Origin: Sphingobacteriia bacterium
GTDB taxonomy: Bacteria; Bacteroidota; Bacteroidia; NS11-12g; UBA955
Length of the DNA stretch: 31,059 bases
Assembly (NCBI GenBank): GCA_021151535.1
Contig: JAGKXC010000011.1
Location: forward strand, 1-31,059
Direction of reading: 5' to 3'
The notes under the pieces are model-generated. The model was not told where the DNA came from and did no database searches. It saw only the letters and a list, made by a program, of their open reading frames with translations. Every line of letters starts with the position of its first letter. The first letter of the stretch is position 1. A program made the translations under genes and the position numbers. Below are positions 23,828 to 31,059 of this stretch, in pieces.

Positions 23828-24493
23828 ATGAGTTCGCATCACATTGTTCGGGAGAATCAAGAAGCGGCGTTGCTAATCGCCAATGGCGAAGCATGCAGCA
23901 TGGATTTGTTGGGCGATTTGATGGAATGGTCTCCGTTGGTGGTGGTGCTGGATGGCGCAATCCATCGGGTTTTGGAATTTGGTATCCGAACCGATGTTTG
24001 GTTGGGCGATTTTGATTCCGGTATTTCCATACAAGAAGAAGATTTGATTCAAGTGGGTGGTGTAAAAAAAGTGCATGCACCGGATCAAGACAAAACGGAT
24101 TTACAAAAAGGGATAGAATATCTGATTGCCAATGGCCATAAAGCCGTGAATATTGTTTGGGCAACTGGTAGAAGATTGGATCATACTTTTCATAATGTGG
24201 CGATTATTGCGCAATACCGAGAACAGATTGCTATTTCATTGATCGACAATCATTCAAGGGTGTATCCATTGCCTAACAATTTTAAGAAGTGGTATCCCAA
24301 GGGTACGGTAATTTCGTTGATTCCGGTAGGCATCGCCCAAAGAATTACCACCAAAAATTTGCAATTTCCTTTGCAAAACGGCAAGTTGGAATTGCCCTGG
24401 GAAACCGGAAATTCCAATGAAGTGGCGGAAGATGGATTTGTAGAAATTGTGTACGAATCTGGATTCTTATTGATGATGGAATGTTGGGATTAA
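23828..24493 (+). CDS. Thiamine pyrophosphokinase
   Basis: Transfers pyrophosphate from ATP to thiamine, making the coenzyme thiamine diphosphate. The 221-residue protein shows the family motifs in order: LVVVLDGAIHR, DVWLGDFDS (metal/ATP site), APDQDKTDLQKGIEYLI, ATGRRLDHTFHNV, then in the C-terminal thiamine-binding half SLIPVG, TTKNLQFPL and a SNE signature (NSNEV). It is the first gene of a + strand pair with exonuclease III, 36 bp apart, and divergent from porX over 86 bp. No THI-box riboswitch is visible upstream; the 86 bp are too short for one. Confidence 0.9.
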   Translation: MSSHHIVRENQEAALLIANGEACSMDLLGDLMEWSPLVVVLDGAIHRVLEFGIRTDVWLGDFDSGISIQEEDLIQVGGVKKVHAPDQDKTDLQKGIEYLIANGHKAVNIVWATGRRLDHTFHNVAIIAQYREQIAISLIDNHSRVYPLPNNFKKWYPKGTVISLIPVGIAQRITTKNLQFPLQNGKLELPWETGNSNEVAEDGFVEIVYESGFLLMMECWD

Positions 24494-24529
24494 TGACGGA
24501 TTCTGTAACTTGCAATCGCTGAATTTTCG

Positions 24530-25297
24530 ATGAAAAAAATAATTTCTTACAACGTAAATGGCATTCGCAGTGCCAGTGATAAAGGCTTAGCGGAATATTT
24601 GAAAGAGGCGAAGGCAGACGTGGTTTGCTTTCAAGAATTAAAAGCAATGCCTGAGCAAATCAATGAAGCACTTTTTACGGATATGGGTTACCACTGTGCG
24701 TGGTATTCCGCAGTGAAAAAAGGGTATTCGGGTGTAGGTATTCTAAGCAAGGAAAAGCCTTTGCACATTGAATACGGTTGTGGAAATGAGGCGTTTGATA
24801 ATGAAGGCCGTGTGATTCGTGCCGATTTTTCGTGGGGAAGTGTGCTGAGTGTTTATTTTCCTAGCGGAACTTCTGGCGATGACCGTCAGGGCGTTAAATA
24901 TGAATTCTTAGATTTCTTCTATAATTATGCTGCCGATTTGGAAAAGAAACTCGGTAAAGTAGTGGTTTGCGGAGATTACAATATTTGCCATCGCCCGATT
25001 GATATCCATGATCCTGTAAGCAATAAAAACAGCACAGGATTTTTGCCAGAGGAAAGGGCTTGGATGGATAAATGGTTTGAATTTGGATGGGTGGATTCTG
25101 TGCGATTGTTGAACCCACAGCCGCATCTTTATACTTGGTGGAGTTTCAGGGCCAATGCGCGCGCAAACAATAAGGGCTGGCGCATCGACTACGTAAGTGT
25201 GTCTTCTGCACTCAGCCCTCATATCTCGGCCTCAGGAATTGATGCAGATGCTAAGCACTCTGATCACTGTCCTACGTGGGCCGTATTATCCGTTTAA
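24530..25297 (+). CDS. xth: Exodeoxyribonuclease III (AP endonuclease)
   Basis: A base-excision-repair enzyme that cleaves DNA 5' to abasic sites. It has 255 residues, a normal length. The endonuclease/exonuclease/phosphatase fold motifs are all present: ISYNVNGIRSA, VVCFQELKA (metal Glu), the catalytic region VVCGDYNICHRPIDIHDP, WWSFRANARANNKGWRIDYV, and the final AKHSDHCP with the Asp-His pair. It lies 36 bp after the thiamine pyrophosphokinase gene and ends facing the SIMPL-like gene. The 3' end carries a small hairpin across the stop codon. Confidence 0.96.
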   Translation: MKKIISYNVNGIRSASDKGLAEYLKEAKADVVCFQELKAMPEQINEALFTDMGYHCAWYSAVKKGYSGVGILSKEKPLHIEYGCGNEAFDNEGRVIRADFSWGSVLSVYFPSGTSGDDRQGVKYEFLDFFYNYAADLEKKLGKVVVCGDYNICHRPIDIHDPVSNKNSTGFLPEERAWMDKWFEFGWVDSVRLLNPQPHLYTWWSFRANARANNKGWRIDYVSVSSALSPHISASGIDADAKHSDHCPTWAVLSV

Positions 25298-25305
25298 TAA
25301 CGGAT
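25288..25305 (+). terminator. Small hairpin over the xth stop codon
   Basis: ATCCGTT (25288-25294) and AACGGAT (25299-25305) form a perfect 7 bp stem around the loop TAAT, which contains the xth stop. The following sequence is only modestly T-rich (TTCAATTTGG). It is a candidate terminator between convergent genes separated by 37 bp. Confidence 0.4.
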
Positions 25306-25334
25306 TTCAATTTGGTTATTCGACAATTACTTTA

Positions 25335-26516
25335 TTATTTGGTGATTTCTTTGATGGTACCTTGAGGGGTAATGATCAATAAATCTGTTTGCTTTTTGAT
25401 TTCAGTTTTGGTGTTCACAATAACCGGAGTTTTCAAGCGGTAGCGCATTTCCAGAGAATAAACAAATTGTATGGTAGGCTGTAAGCTGCTGGGGTTAATC
25501 ACGGCATCAAAACCATTGGAAGGCAATTGATTGTAGAAAACTGTGGTTCTTTGAACCGGGGTTGCAACCAATGAACCTGCCGAAGTTGAAGACTCATCAT
25601 CGATACTAGAAACGGCCATTGGCTTGTAGTTCATGTATTGATCGATGGGGTAAAATTCATAGTTTCTTTCATTGAAAGTTCTGAAGCAAGTATCCACGCT
25701 AACACCCAATTGCTTGGAGTTATTTAAGCGGGTTTGTAATACTTTTACAGCCTTTTGGCGCATCAAATTCTGGGCGATTTCTGTGGAATCAAATTGATAT
25801 TCCACTTTGATTAAATCGTAGATTTCGCTTTGCGCAGCAAGGGTAAATAACGCATCCAAAGCAGCAGGATTTTTGTACTTTACATGGATGTTTTTTTGCA
25901 TTTCAAATCCTTTTGGTACCTGGGTATAGTTTTTTGAAAATGTCTTTTTCTCTTTTTCAAAAATGGGAACCAAGGCAATCATGTCTAAATAGAAATCTTC
26001 TTTCTTTAATCCCAAACTTTGGGCTGAGGAAATGAATTTATTGACTCTTTTTTGCATCAAACTATCCAATTCCTGCACTTTTTTGCCTGCTTGGTTAATG
26101 TGAAAAATCGCCACATAAGAACTCGGCGTAGCATTGTAAAGCACGTTAATATTATACACCACATCATTGCCGTCGTAATAGCAATTGGTACTGTTTTTAA
26201 TGGTGGCCATCAAGTTGATTTTGTCTTGATTCATTGCTGAATAACCGTTATTGCTAAAAGCCGCTTGTTGGCTGTACAATCCACTTTTATCTGCTGCTAT
26301 TTTGGCTCTTGATTTGGCCATTACTGCTGTTGTGTAATTGTAATCTGCACGGCCTTCGTAATCATCGGCGGCAGCGGGAGCGGCGCTACTTCCGTTGTAA
26401 TTGGTGTTATTTTGGAAACGGTTGTTCTCGTTCCATACTTCGTTACCAGTGGCTTGAGCCATGGAGGTTGCAGCTGAGCAAGCAACTAAACTGAGTAAAA
26501 AATGTGATTTTTTCAT
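25335..26516 (-). CDS. Secreted SIMPL (DUF541)-like protein
   Basis: A 393-residue exported protein. I start it at 26516 (MKKSHFLLSLVACSAATSMAQA, a good signal peptide); the in-frame ATG at 26534 would add six residues in front. After an Asn-rich, low-complexity stretch comes a region resembling SIMPL/DUF541: YNINVLYNATPSSYVAIFHI, then QELDSLMQKRVNKFISSAQSLGLKKEDFYLDMIALVPIF, with its pattern of a summed index followed by a GLKKED-type turn, and later SEIYDLIKVEYQF and NLMRQKAVKVLQTR. The family has no settled biochemical role. The C-terminal ~100 residues are not recognisable. It lies 58 bp downstream of purM on the same strand, so it may be read through from it; no obvious functional link. 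Confidence 0.65.
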   Translation of the reverse strand: MKKSHFLLSLVACSAATSMAQATGNEVWNENNRFQNNTNYNGSSAAPAAADDYEGRADYNYTTAVMAKSRAKIAADKSGLYSQQAAFSNNGYSAMNQDKINLMATIKNSTNCYYDGNDVVYNINVLYNATPSSYVAIFHINQAGKKVQELDSLMQKRVNKFISSAQSLGLKKEDFYLDMIALVPIFEKEKKTFSKNYTQVPKGFEMQKNIHVKYKNPAALDALFTLAAQSEIYDLIKVEYQFDSTEIAQNLMRQKAVKVLQTRLNNSKQLGVSVDTCFRTFNERNYEFYPIDQYMNYKPMAVSSIDDESSTSAGSLVATPVQRTTVFYNQLPSNGFDAVINPSSLQPTIQFVYSLEMRYRLKTPVIVNTKTEIKKQTDLLIITPQGTIKEITK

Positions 26517-26574
26517 AGTAGAAATTTGGGCCATTATACCCTACAAGAGGGAAAGGTAAATGATTGGGGTAAAA

Positions 26575-27741
26575 TTAGGGATAAACGATATCGCCCCAAG
26601 ATCCTGAAACTGTTAGTTTTTTGCCATCAAATGGTTCAACAGTTCCGATGATTTGCGCATCAATTTTGAAATTTTTGGCGATTACGATCATTTTTTCGGC
26701 TGCTTCTGGGGTGGTGTAGATCTCCAAACGATGTCCCATGTTAAATACCTGGAACATTTCTCTCCAGTCGGTTCCGCTTTGTTCTTGGATCATTTTGAAT
26801 AGCGGTGGAATAGGAAGGAGGTTGTTTTTAATTACATGACCTTGTTGCAAAAAGTGCAAAATTTTGGTTTGGCCGCCGCCTGAGCAGTGAACCATGCCGC
26901 TGATATCTTTTTTGCAGGCTTCGAAAATGGCTTTTACCAAAGGCGCGTAGGTTCTTGTGGGTGAAAGTACCAATTTCCCTGCGTTGATGGGGCTGTCTTC
27001 AACCGCATCAGTGAATTTTTTATTGCCGCAATAAACCACTTCTTCGGGTAAAGCGGGGTCGTAGCTTTCTGGGTATAACTGGCGATAATCGGCGTGAAAA
27101 ACGTCGTGCCTAGCGCTGGTTAATCCATTGCTTCCCATTCCGCCGTTGTATTCGGTTTCGTAGCTTGCTTGGCCATAAGAAGCAAATCCCACAATCACGT
27201 TGCCGGGTTTGATGTTGGCATTGTCGATGATTTCTGAGCGATTTGCTTTGGCTATAAGGGTAGAATCAACAATGATGGTGCGAACCAAATCGCCTACATC
27301 TGCTGTTTCCCCTCCGGTAGTGTGAATCTCAATTCCGTGGGATTTCATGTTTTCACAGAAAGCTTCGGTGCCATCAATAATGGCCTTGATTACATCGCCC
27401 GGAATTAAATTTTTATTTCTTCCAATGGTGGATGATAGCATGAAAGGACCGGTTACGCCTGCGCAGAGTAAATCATCGGTGTTCATTACGATGGCGTCTT
27501 GCGCGATGCCCGCCCAAACACTGATATCGCCGGTTTCTTTCCAATAGGCGTATGCCAAACTGCTTTTGGTGCCTGCGCCGTCTGCGTGCATGATGTAGCA
27601 ACTGTTGGGTTCGTTGCTGAGTACATCCGGAACCACTTTGCAGAAGGCATGTGGGAACAATCCTTTGCTTACTTGGGAGATGGCTTTGTGCACGTCTTCT
27701 TTTTGGGAGGAAACCCCACGCTGGGCATATTTGTTTGTCAT
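26575..27741 (-). CDS. purM: Phosphoribosylformylglycinamidine cyclo-ligase (AIR synthase)
   Basis: Fifth step of purine synthesis: ATP-dependent closure of FGAM to aminoimidazole ribonucleotide. The 388-residue protein has HADGAGTKSSLAY, AQDAIVMNTDDLLCAGV, the Gly-rich HTTGGETADVGDLVRT and a late MFQVFNMGHRLEIY, all AIR synthase marks. Length exceeds the E. coli enzyme (about 345), as seen in Bacteroidota. I start it at the ATG at 27741 (MTNKYAQRGVS), which follows a perfect promoter box; an upstream in-frame start at 27864 would read through the promoter and into surE. It is divergent from surE over 61 bp with overlapping promoters. Confidence 0.95.
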   Translation of the reverse strand: MTNKYAQRGVSSQKEDVHKAISQVSKGLFPHAFCKVVPDVLSNEPNSCYIMHADGAGTKSSLAYAYWKETGDISVWAGIAQDAIVMNTDDLLCAGVTGPFMLSSTIGRNKNLIPGDVIKAIIDGTEAFCENMKSHGIEIHTTGGETADVGDLVRTIIVDSTLIAKANRSEIIDNANIKPGNVIVGFASYGQASYETEYNGGMGSNGLTSARHDVFHADYRQLYPESYDPALPEEVVYCGNKKFTDAVEDSPINAGKLVLSPTRTYAPLVKAIFEACKKDISGMVHCSGGGQTKILHFLQQGHVIKNNLLPIPPLFKMIQEQSGTDWREMFQVFNMGHRLEIYTTPEAAEKMIVIAKNFKIDAQIIGTVEPFDGKKLTVSGSWGDIVYP

Positions 27742-27749
27742 CCTATTTG

Positions 27750-27778
27750 CAAAGGTAACACGATTTTTTTGCTCGCAA
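27750..27778 (-). promoter_or_regulatory. purM promoter (TTG-N18-TACCTTTG)
   Basis: On the - strand, TTG (27778 to 27776), an 18 nt spacer and TACCTTTG (27757 to 27750) match the consensus in both boxes and spacing. The -7 box ends 8 nt before the purM ATG, so the transcript should have almost no leader. Confidence 0.72.
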
Positions 27779-27795
27779 AATTTGTGGTAGGTTTG
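27769..27795 (+). promoter_or_regulatory. surE promoter (TTG-N16-TAGGTTTG)
   Basis: TTG (27769-27771), a 16 nt spacer and TAGGTTTG (27788-27795), an exact -7 match with a slightly short spacer. The box ends 7 nt before the ATG at 27803. Its -33 element overlaps that of the divergent purM promoter inside the palindrome TTTTGCTCGCAAAA (27767-27780). Confidence 0.6.
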
Positions 27796-27802
27796 TAAGT
27801 AA

Positions 27803-28588
27803 ATGACGATGGAAAAACCCTTGATTTTGGTGAGTAACGACGATGGAATTACATCGCCCGGCATTGCCGCTTTGATTTCGGTAGCGAAGGAATTTGGCGA
27901 TGTGCTGGTAGTAGCGCCTGATAAACCGCAAAGTGCTATGGGTCATGCGATTACGATTAATCAGCCCATTCGTTTAACCGAGGTACATTTGTATGAAGGG
28001 GTTACGGCATATCAGTGTACGGGAACGCCAGTGGATTGTGTAAAAATTGCGATTGATAAATTGCTGACGCGTAAGCCAGTTTTGATGGTTTCGGGTATCA
28101 ATCACGGTAGCAATTCTAGCATCAATGTGATTTATTCGGGTACGATGAGCGCGGCGGTTGAAGCGTCGATCGATGGAATGAAAGCCATTGGATTTTCATT
28201 GTGCGACTACAGCTGGGATGCGAATTTCGAGGTGATTAAGCCATTTATTCGCCAGATTATCGCCAGTTCATTGGAAAACGATTTGCCGTATGGAACGTTA
28301 TTGAATGTCAATTTTCCAGTACCGGAAGATGGCCATATCAAAGGAATTAAGGTGTGTAGGCAGGCGCAGGCGAAGTGGAAGGAAGATTTCGACAAAAGGA
28401 AGGATCCATTTGGGCGGGATTATTATTGGATGACGGGCAAATTTGTGAATTTGGATCACGGTTCTGATACGGATGAATGGGCGTTGGCTCATGGATATGT
28501 GAGTGTGGTTCCCACGCAATTTGACTTAACGGATCATCAGCGCATTGCGATTTTGAATCAGTGGGATTGTTTTAATCATGGAATGTAA
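27803..28588 (+). CDS. surE: 5'/3'-nucleotidase SurE
   Basis: A metal-dependent survival-protein phosphatase acting on nucleoside monophosphates. The 261-residue protein opens with ILVSNDDGITSPGIAAL (the Asp-Asp metal motif), followed by VVAPDKPQSAMGHAITI, YQCTGTPVDCVKIA and VSGINHGSNSSINVIYSGTMSAAVEA, all classic SurE segments. Two ATGs are close: 27803 (MTMEKP) and 27809 (MEKPLILV, which matches the usual N-terminus better). It is the first gene of a + strand group with a small membrane protein (8 bp on) and lpxB. Confidence 0.96.
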   Translation: MTMEKPLILVSNDDGITSPGIAALISVAKEFGDVLVVAPDKPQSAMGHAITINQPIRLTEVHLYEGVTAYQCTGTPVDCVKIAIDKLLTRKPVLMVSGINHGSNSSINVIYSGTMSAAVEASIDGMKAIGFSLCDYSWDANFEVIKPFIRQIIASSLENDLPYGTLLNVNFPVPEDGHIKGIKVCRQAQAKWKEDFDKRKDPFGRDYYWMTGKFVNLDHGSDTDEWALAHGYVSVVPTQFDLTDHQRIAILNQWDCFNHGM

Positions 28589-28596
28589 TTGAAGTT

Positions 28597-28938
28597 ATGA
28601 AATCAAATTTATTTTGGGTGATATTCGGTTTGGTGATTGCGTTTGCGTTGCCATTGGGAATTGGAATTTTAATTGCGATGGCGCAGCAGGTGCAGCCCAA
28701 TACTTTTTTGTGGGCAGTAGCGCATTTGCGTTGGTTTTATAATTCTATTTATCAGTTGGGGATTGCCGCCAATATTGGTGTTTTCTTTTTGTTGATGCGC
28801 GTGGATGAGATTCGTTGGCCATCATTGAACGTGTATATACCGGGTCATTTGCTGATTTATTTTGGTAGGGGCTGGTTGATTGGCACCATTGCACATACGG
28901 TGTGGACGGTGGTAATTGAATTGAGTAGAATTTCTTAA
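28597..28938 (+). CDS. Small membrane protein between surE and lpxB
   Basis: A 113-residue protein of unknown function. It has two clear hydrophobic stretches, residues about 4-29 (FWVIFGLVIAFALPLGIGILIAMAQ) and 48-68 (SIYQLGIAANIGVFFLLMRV), and a third, weaker one near 80-105 (PGHLLIYFGRGWLIGTIAHTVWTVVIEL). There are few charged residues and no metal or catalytic motif. It begins 8 bp after surE and ends 23 bp before lpxB, so it is almost certainly co-transcribed. Position beside lpxB suggests, but does not show, a role at the envelope. Confidence 0.75.
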   Translation: MKSNLFWVIFGLVIAFALPLGIGILIAMAQQVQPNTFLWAVAHLRWFYNSIYQLGIAANIGVFFLLMRVDEIRWPSLNVYIPGHLLIYFGRGWLIGTIAHTVWTVVIELSRIS

Positions 28939-28961
28939 TTTTTCTATTCATCCAACCCATC

Positions 28962-30197
28962 ATGAAGATTTTCTTAGTTGCCGGAGAAGCCAGTGGCGAT
29001 TTGCATGCAAGTCATGTAGTTAGGTCATTGCGTGGGCGCTGGAAATCACTGGGAAAGGCGGATGCGGAATTGGATTTGGTGGGATGGGGAGGCGACCGTA
29101 TGGAGGCGGAGGGTATGCGTTTGTTATCACATTATCGTGATCGCGCATTCATGGGTTTGGTTGAGGTGTTGCGAAATTTGCGAACAGTTTTGGGCTATTT
29201 GGAAAAAGCGAAAGCGGATATTGTTCGTGAGCAGCCCGATTTGATTTTTTTGGTAGATAATCCCGGATTCAATTTAAAATTGGCAGAATTTGCCAAGGAA
29301 TTGGGCATTCCGGTGCATTATTATATTGCGCCGAAGGCATGGGCTTGGAACGAAGGTAGGGTAAAGAAGATGCGCAAGTGCATCGACGCGTTGTATGTAA
29401 TTTTTCCGTTTGAGGTAGGTTTCTTTGGCGATAGGGGAATGCCCTGTATTTATGTTGGGAATCCGATCTTTGAGGAGATGAATCGCAATATGCGTTTCGC
29501 CCAATCCCATGGTGGATTTGGGGTGAAGTTAGCGGATTTGGTAGGGAGTGAAACGGAGCATGTGGTGTTATTGATGCCGGGCTCTCGGAAGAATGAGGTA
29601 AAATCGTTGTTGCCTGCGTTTATCAAAACGGCTTTGATGGAAAATGCTGCTGCGCGTTGTTTGGTTGCGGGTGCGCCCGGGTTGGATAGTGAGTTTTACG
29701 ATCAGATTTTGGCGGAGGCGGTTCAGGATGGGAAGATATCAATTGTAGAGAAGTCGCGCGTTGCGGTAATTTTTGGCGCAACGTATGAGATTTTGGCTCA
29801 GCTTGGCGATGGAAAATACATGCAGGGATGGGGATTAGCATCGCCATGGAAGGGGAAGGGTACTGCTTTGGTAGCGAGTGGAACGGCCACGTTGGAAACC
29901 GCGTTATGGGGAGTTCCGCAGGTGGTGGCCTATCAAGTGAACGCCATTACTTATTGGGCTGCCAAGTGGTTGGTGAAATTGAAGTGGGTATCGTTGGTGA
30001 ATATTTTGTTACAGCGCGGGTTGGTGGAAGAGCATTTGCAGGATGTGCGTGCAGAGGTATTGTTGGGGGCGTTGAAGCGGTTATCTGAGAGAGAGAATGA
30101 GATCGCGGCCGGCTATGCGGAACTGCAGGAGTATCTGTCTTTGCCCGATGGCAAATTACCAAGTGAAGCGATTGCGGAGAAGATGATGTTTGGGTAA
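28962..30197 (+). CDS. lpxB: Lipid-A-disaccharide synthase
   Basis: A GT19-family glycosyltransferase that joins UDP-diacylglucosamine and lipid X to form the tetraacyl disaccharide core of lipid A, at the inner membrane. The 411-residue protein has FLVAGEASGDLHASHVV, WGGDRMEAEGM, FMGLVEVLRNL, FLVDNPGFNLKLAEFAKE, YYIAPKAWAWNEGR, YVGNPIF, the donor-site segments LMPGSRKNEV and VASGTATLETALWGVPQVVAYQ. It shows that the organism makes lipid A. It is the last gene of the surE group and is convergent with the 216-residue gene that follows, with 26 bp between them. Confidence 0.96.
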   Translation: MKIFLVAGEASGDLHASHVVRSLRGRWKSLGKADAELDLVGWGGDRMEAEGMRLLSHYRDRAFMGLVEVLRNLRTVLGYLEKAKADIVREQPDLIFLVDNPGFNLKLAEFAKELGIPVHYYIAPKAWAWNEGRVKKMRKCIDALYVIFPFEVGFFGDRGMPCIYVGNPIFEEMNRNMRFAQSHGGFGVKLADLVGSETEHVVLLMPGSRKNEVKSLLPAFIKTALMENAAARCLVAGAPGLDSEFYDQILAEAVQDGKISIVEKSRVAVIFGATYEILAQLGDGKYMQGWGLASPWKGKGTALVASGTATLETALWGVPQVVAYQVNAITYWAAKWLVKLKWVSLVNILLQRGLVEEHLQDVRAEVLLGALKRLSERENEIAAGYAELQEYLSLPDGKLPSEAIAEKMMFG

Positions 30198-30223
30198 TAA
30201 CTTGCTTTTGGATGCGGCGGTAA

Positions 30224-30874
30224 TTAAGGCTTATTTATAGATATATACAAAGGAATGAAGCAAATGGACCCGATGATATATCCTGTCCAAACTTTGGCGG
30301 CTTTCTTTTTGCGCGCCTTTTTGGTGTAGCATTCTTCGTAGGTTGGATTCTTCATTTTTTCTTCATTTACCTCACCTAAATTATAGCCTGAAGGCCTTAC
30401 TGATGAACAAATTATTGCTGGCGCAAGTCCATATAACGGACTCAACAGTAAACTTGTGAATCCTGTTATGGTAGCTCCACTATTTCTGCCTGTATAAATG
30501 TTTTCGGCATCTTGGGTTGCAATTTTACAAACGCTATCTTCCGACATATTACTTAGGTAATTTGAATTATTGGGGTAATTAATAGTGGGATTTGCATTTG
30601 CTGGAGCAGTTGGAACGGTGACTTGTTTATCTGAGTTGATAACAGTGAACATTTCTTTTACACCATTTTCGTATTTGATCGAGAATACGTCTGATTTAAA
30701 AATAGAGTAAGTTGGACCTTGTAGGTTATCGAATCGTTTGTATTTAATATCAGAAGGATTGATTTCTAAAACTTTTGCAAGAATCTCGTCGCCATTGATT
30801 TTGGTGATTACATCTTGGCTAAACAAATTGCAACTATAAATAAGCGCGATGAATGCAAATGCGATTCTTTTCAT
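30224..30874 (-). CDS. Conserved exported/membrane protein of unknown function
   Basis: A 216-residue protein with an N-terminal signal sequence (MKRIAFAFIALIYSCNLFSQ). The next ~60 residues match a pattern I recognise from many Bacteroidota proteins: DVITKINGDEILAKVLEINPSDIKYKRFDNLQGPTYSIFKSDVFSIKYENG, a small beta-rich domain without known function. A Pro/Asn-rich linker (about 90-110) follows, then two hydrophobic segments, GATITGFTSLLLSPLYGLAPAIICSS and WTGYIIGSICFIPLYISI, separated by a Lys-rich stretch (KKARKKKAAK). The Cys in the signal is not in a convincing lipobox. It has no partner gene in the window. Upstream a one-mismatch -7 box (TAAAATTG) is weak. Confidence 0.75.
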   Translation of the reverse strand: MKRIAFAFIALIYSCNLFSQDVITKINGDEILAKVLEINPSDIKYKRFDNLQGPTYSIFKSDVFSIKYENGVKEMFTVINSDKQVTVPTAPANANPTINYPNNSNYLSNMSEDSVCKIATQDAENIYTGRNSGATITGFTSLLLSPLYGLAPAIICSSVRPSGYNLGEVNEEKMKNPTYEECYTKKARKKKAAKVWTGYIIGSICFIPLYISINKP

Positions 30875-30984
30875 AAATAGGATAATACAATTTTACGAAA
30901 AACTATTGTGAATTTTTAATTTAAAAAATTAGTAGTTGAGCAATACAGTGTGTCATCGTTAAAATCCAATTTTTAATGAAAATT

Positions 30985-31030
30985 GTCAGTTGATTGACTA
31001 TTTTCGTACGAATTTAGTCAGTTGACTGAC
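30985..31030. promoter_or_regulatory. Symmetric triple palindrome, candidate operator
   Basis: GTCAGTTGATTGAC (30985-30998) and GTCAGTTGACTGAC (31017-31030) are two near-identical inverted repeats; the second is perfect with a TG centre. Midway lies TTCGTACGAA (31003-31012), a perfect 10 bp palindrome. Centres fall at 30991.5, 31007.5 and 31023.5, exactly 16 bp apart. The second copy contains a TTGAC that could serve as the -33 element of a rightward promoter (TATAAATG at 31045-31052 lies about 20 nt on). It looks like a dimeric repressor operator (for example TetR type) for genes beyond the window. Confidence 0.55.
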
Positions 31031-31059
31031 AGAATTCATAATTTTATAAATGGATACCC

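Noticed and set aside
26520..26545. TATAAT-like box before the SIMPL gene on the - strand (GGTATAATGG)
   Set aside because: The other promoters here follow TAnnTTTG, not the E. coli-type -10 box, and no suitable -33 TTG accompanies it.
1..31059. Search for CRISPR arrays, insertion sequences, prophage or defence genes
   Set aside because: No regularly spaced repeats, transposase, integrase or toxin-antitoxin genes were seen; the window is core chromosome.

Overview
The window looks like a piece of a Bacteroidota chromosome (low to moderate GC, chromosomal housekeeping content). The evidence is: PorX, the response regulator with a PglZ domain tied to type IX secretion; a two-coxC cytochrome oxidase operon with the CuA motif CNKIC; a secreted protein with a TonB C-terminal domain; a SUMF1-domain secreted protein of the GldJ/GldK type; and TTG / TAnnTTTG promoters with almost no Shine-Dalgarno sequences. 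I cannot fix the genus. I see no phage, IS element, CRISPR array or resistance island, and no gene-free stretch longer than about 210 bases.

Layout. 1-204: the 3' end of a membrane protein, possibly rhomboid. 383-466: tRNA-Leu(GAG). 520-2699: an HD phosphohydrolase and rsmA, overlapping by 4 bp. 2904-11916: one long + strand cytochrome c oxidase operon: coxB, coxA, heme A synthase (ctaA), heme O synthase (ctaB), two coxC genes, subunit IV, SCO1, a DUF420 protein, an 80-residue CPMC protein and a DUF983 protein. It holds the core oxidase subunits plus heme a synthesis and copper delivery. No alternative complex III genes lie directly upstream of coxB. 11958-14144 (- strand): a TonB-C protein and recA, with a clear terminator after recA. 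14226-17855: radC, then gcvP. 17882-21547: a GT-C type membrane glycosyltransferase and the SUMF1-domain protein. 21653-23741 (- strand): porX then tsaE. 23828-25297: thiamine pyrophosphokinase and exonuclease III. 25335-27741 (- strand): purM, then a SIMPL-like secreted protein. 27803-30197: surE, a small membrane protein and lpxB. 30224-30874 (- strand): a conserved secreted/membrane protein of unknown role. The right edge carries a symmetric palindrome cluster that looks like an operator for a gene beyond the window.

Most unusual signals. (1) RNA hairpins sit inside the first ~25 codons of downstream genes, just past the stop of the gene before. The clearest is a textbook intrinsic terminator (13 bp stem, 7 T) inside the start of ctaA. 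Similar hairpins lie in SCO1, the DUF420 gene and, very large, across the start of the glycosyltransferase. They look like attenuators or pause sites built into coding sequence. (2) TAnnTTTG boxes lie only 7-8 nt before the ATG of several genes, which predicts near-leaderless mRNAs. (3) purM and surE have overlapping divergent promoters whose -33 elements form one palindrome. (4) Three palindromes at 30985-31030 are spaced exactly 16 bp centre to centre. (5) CoxB carries a ~97-residue helical insertion inside its CuA domain. All functional readings of these non-coding signals are inference.
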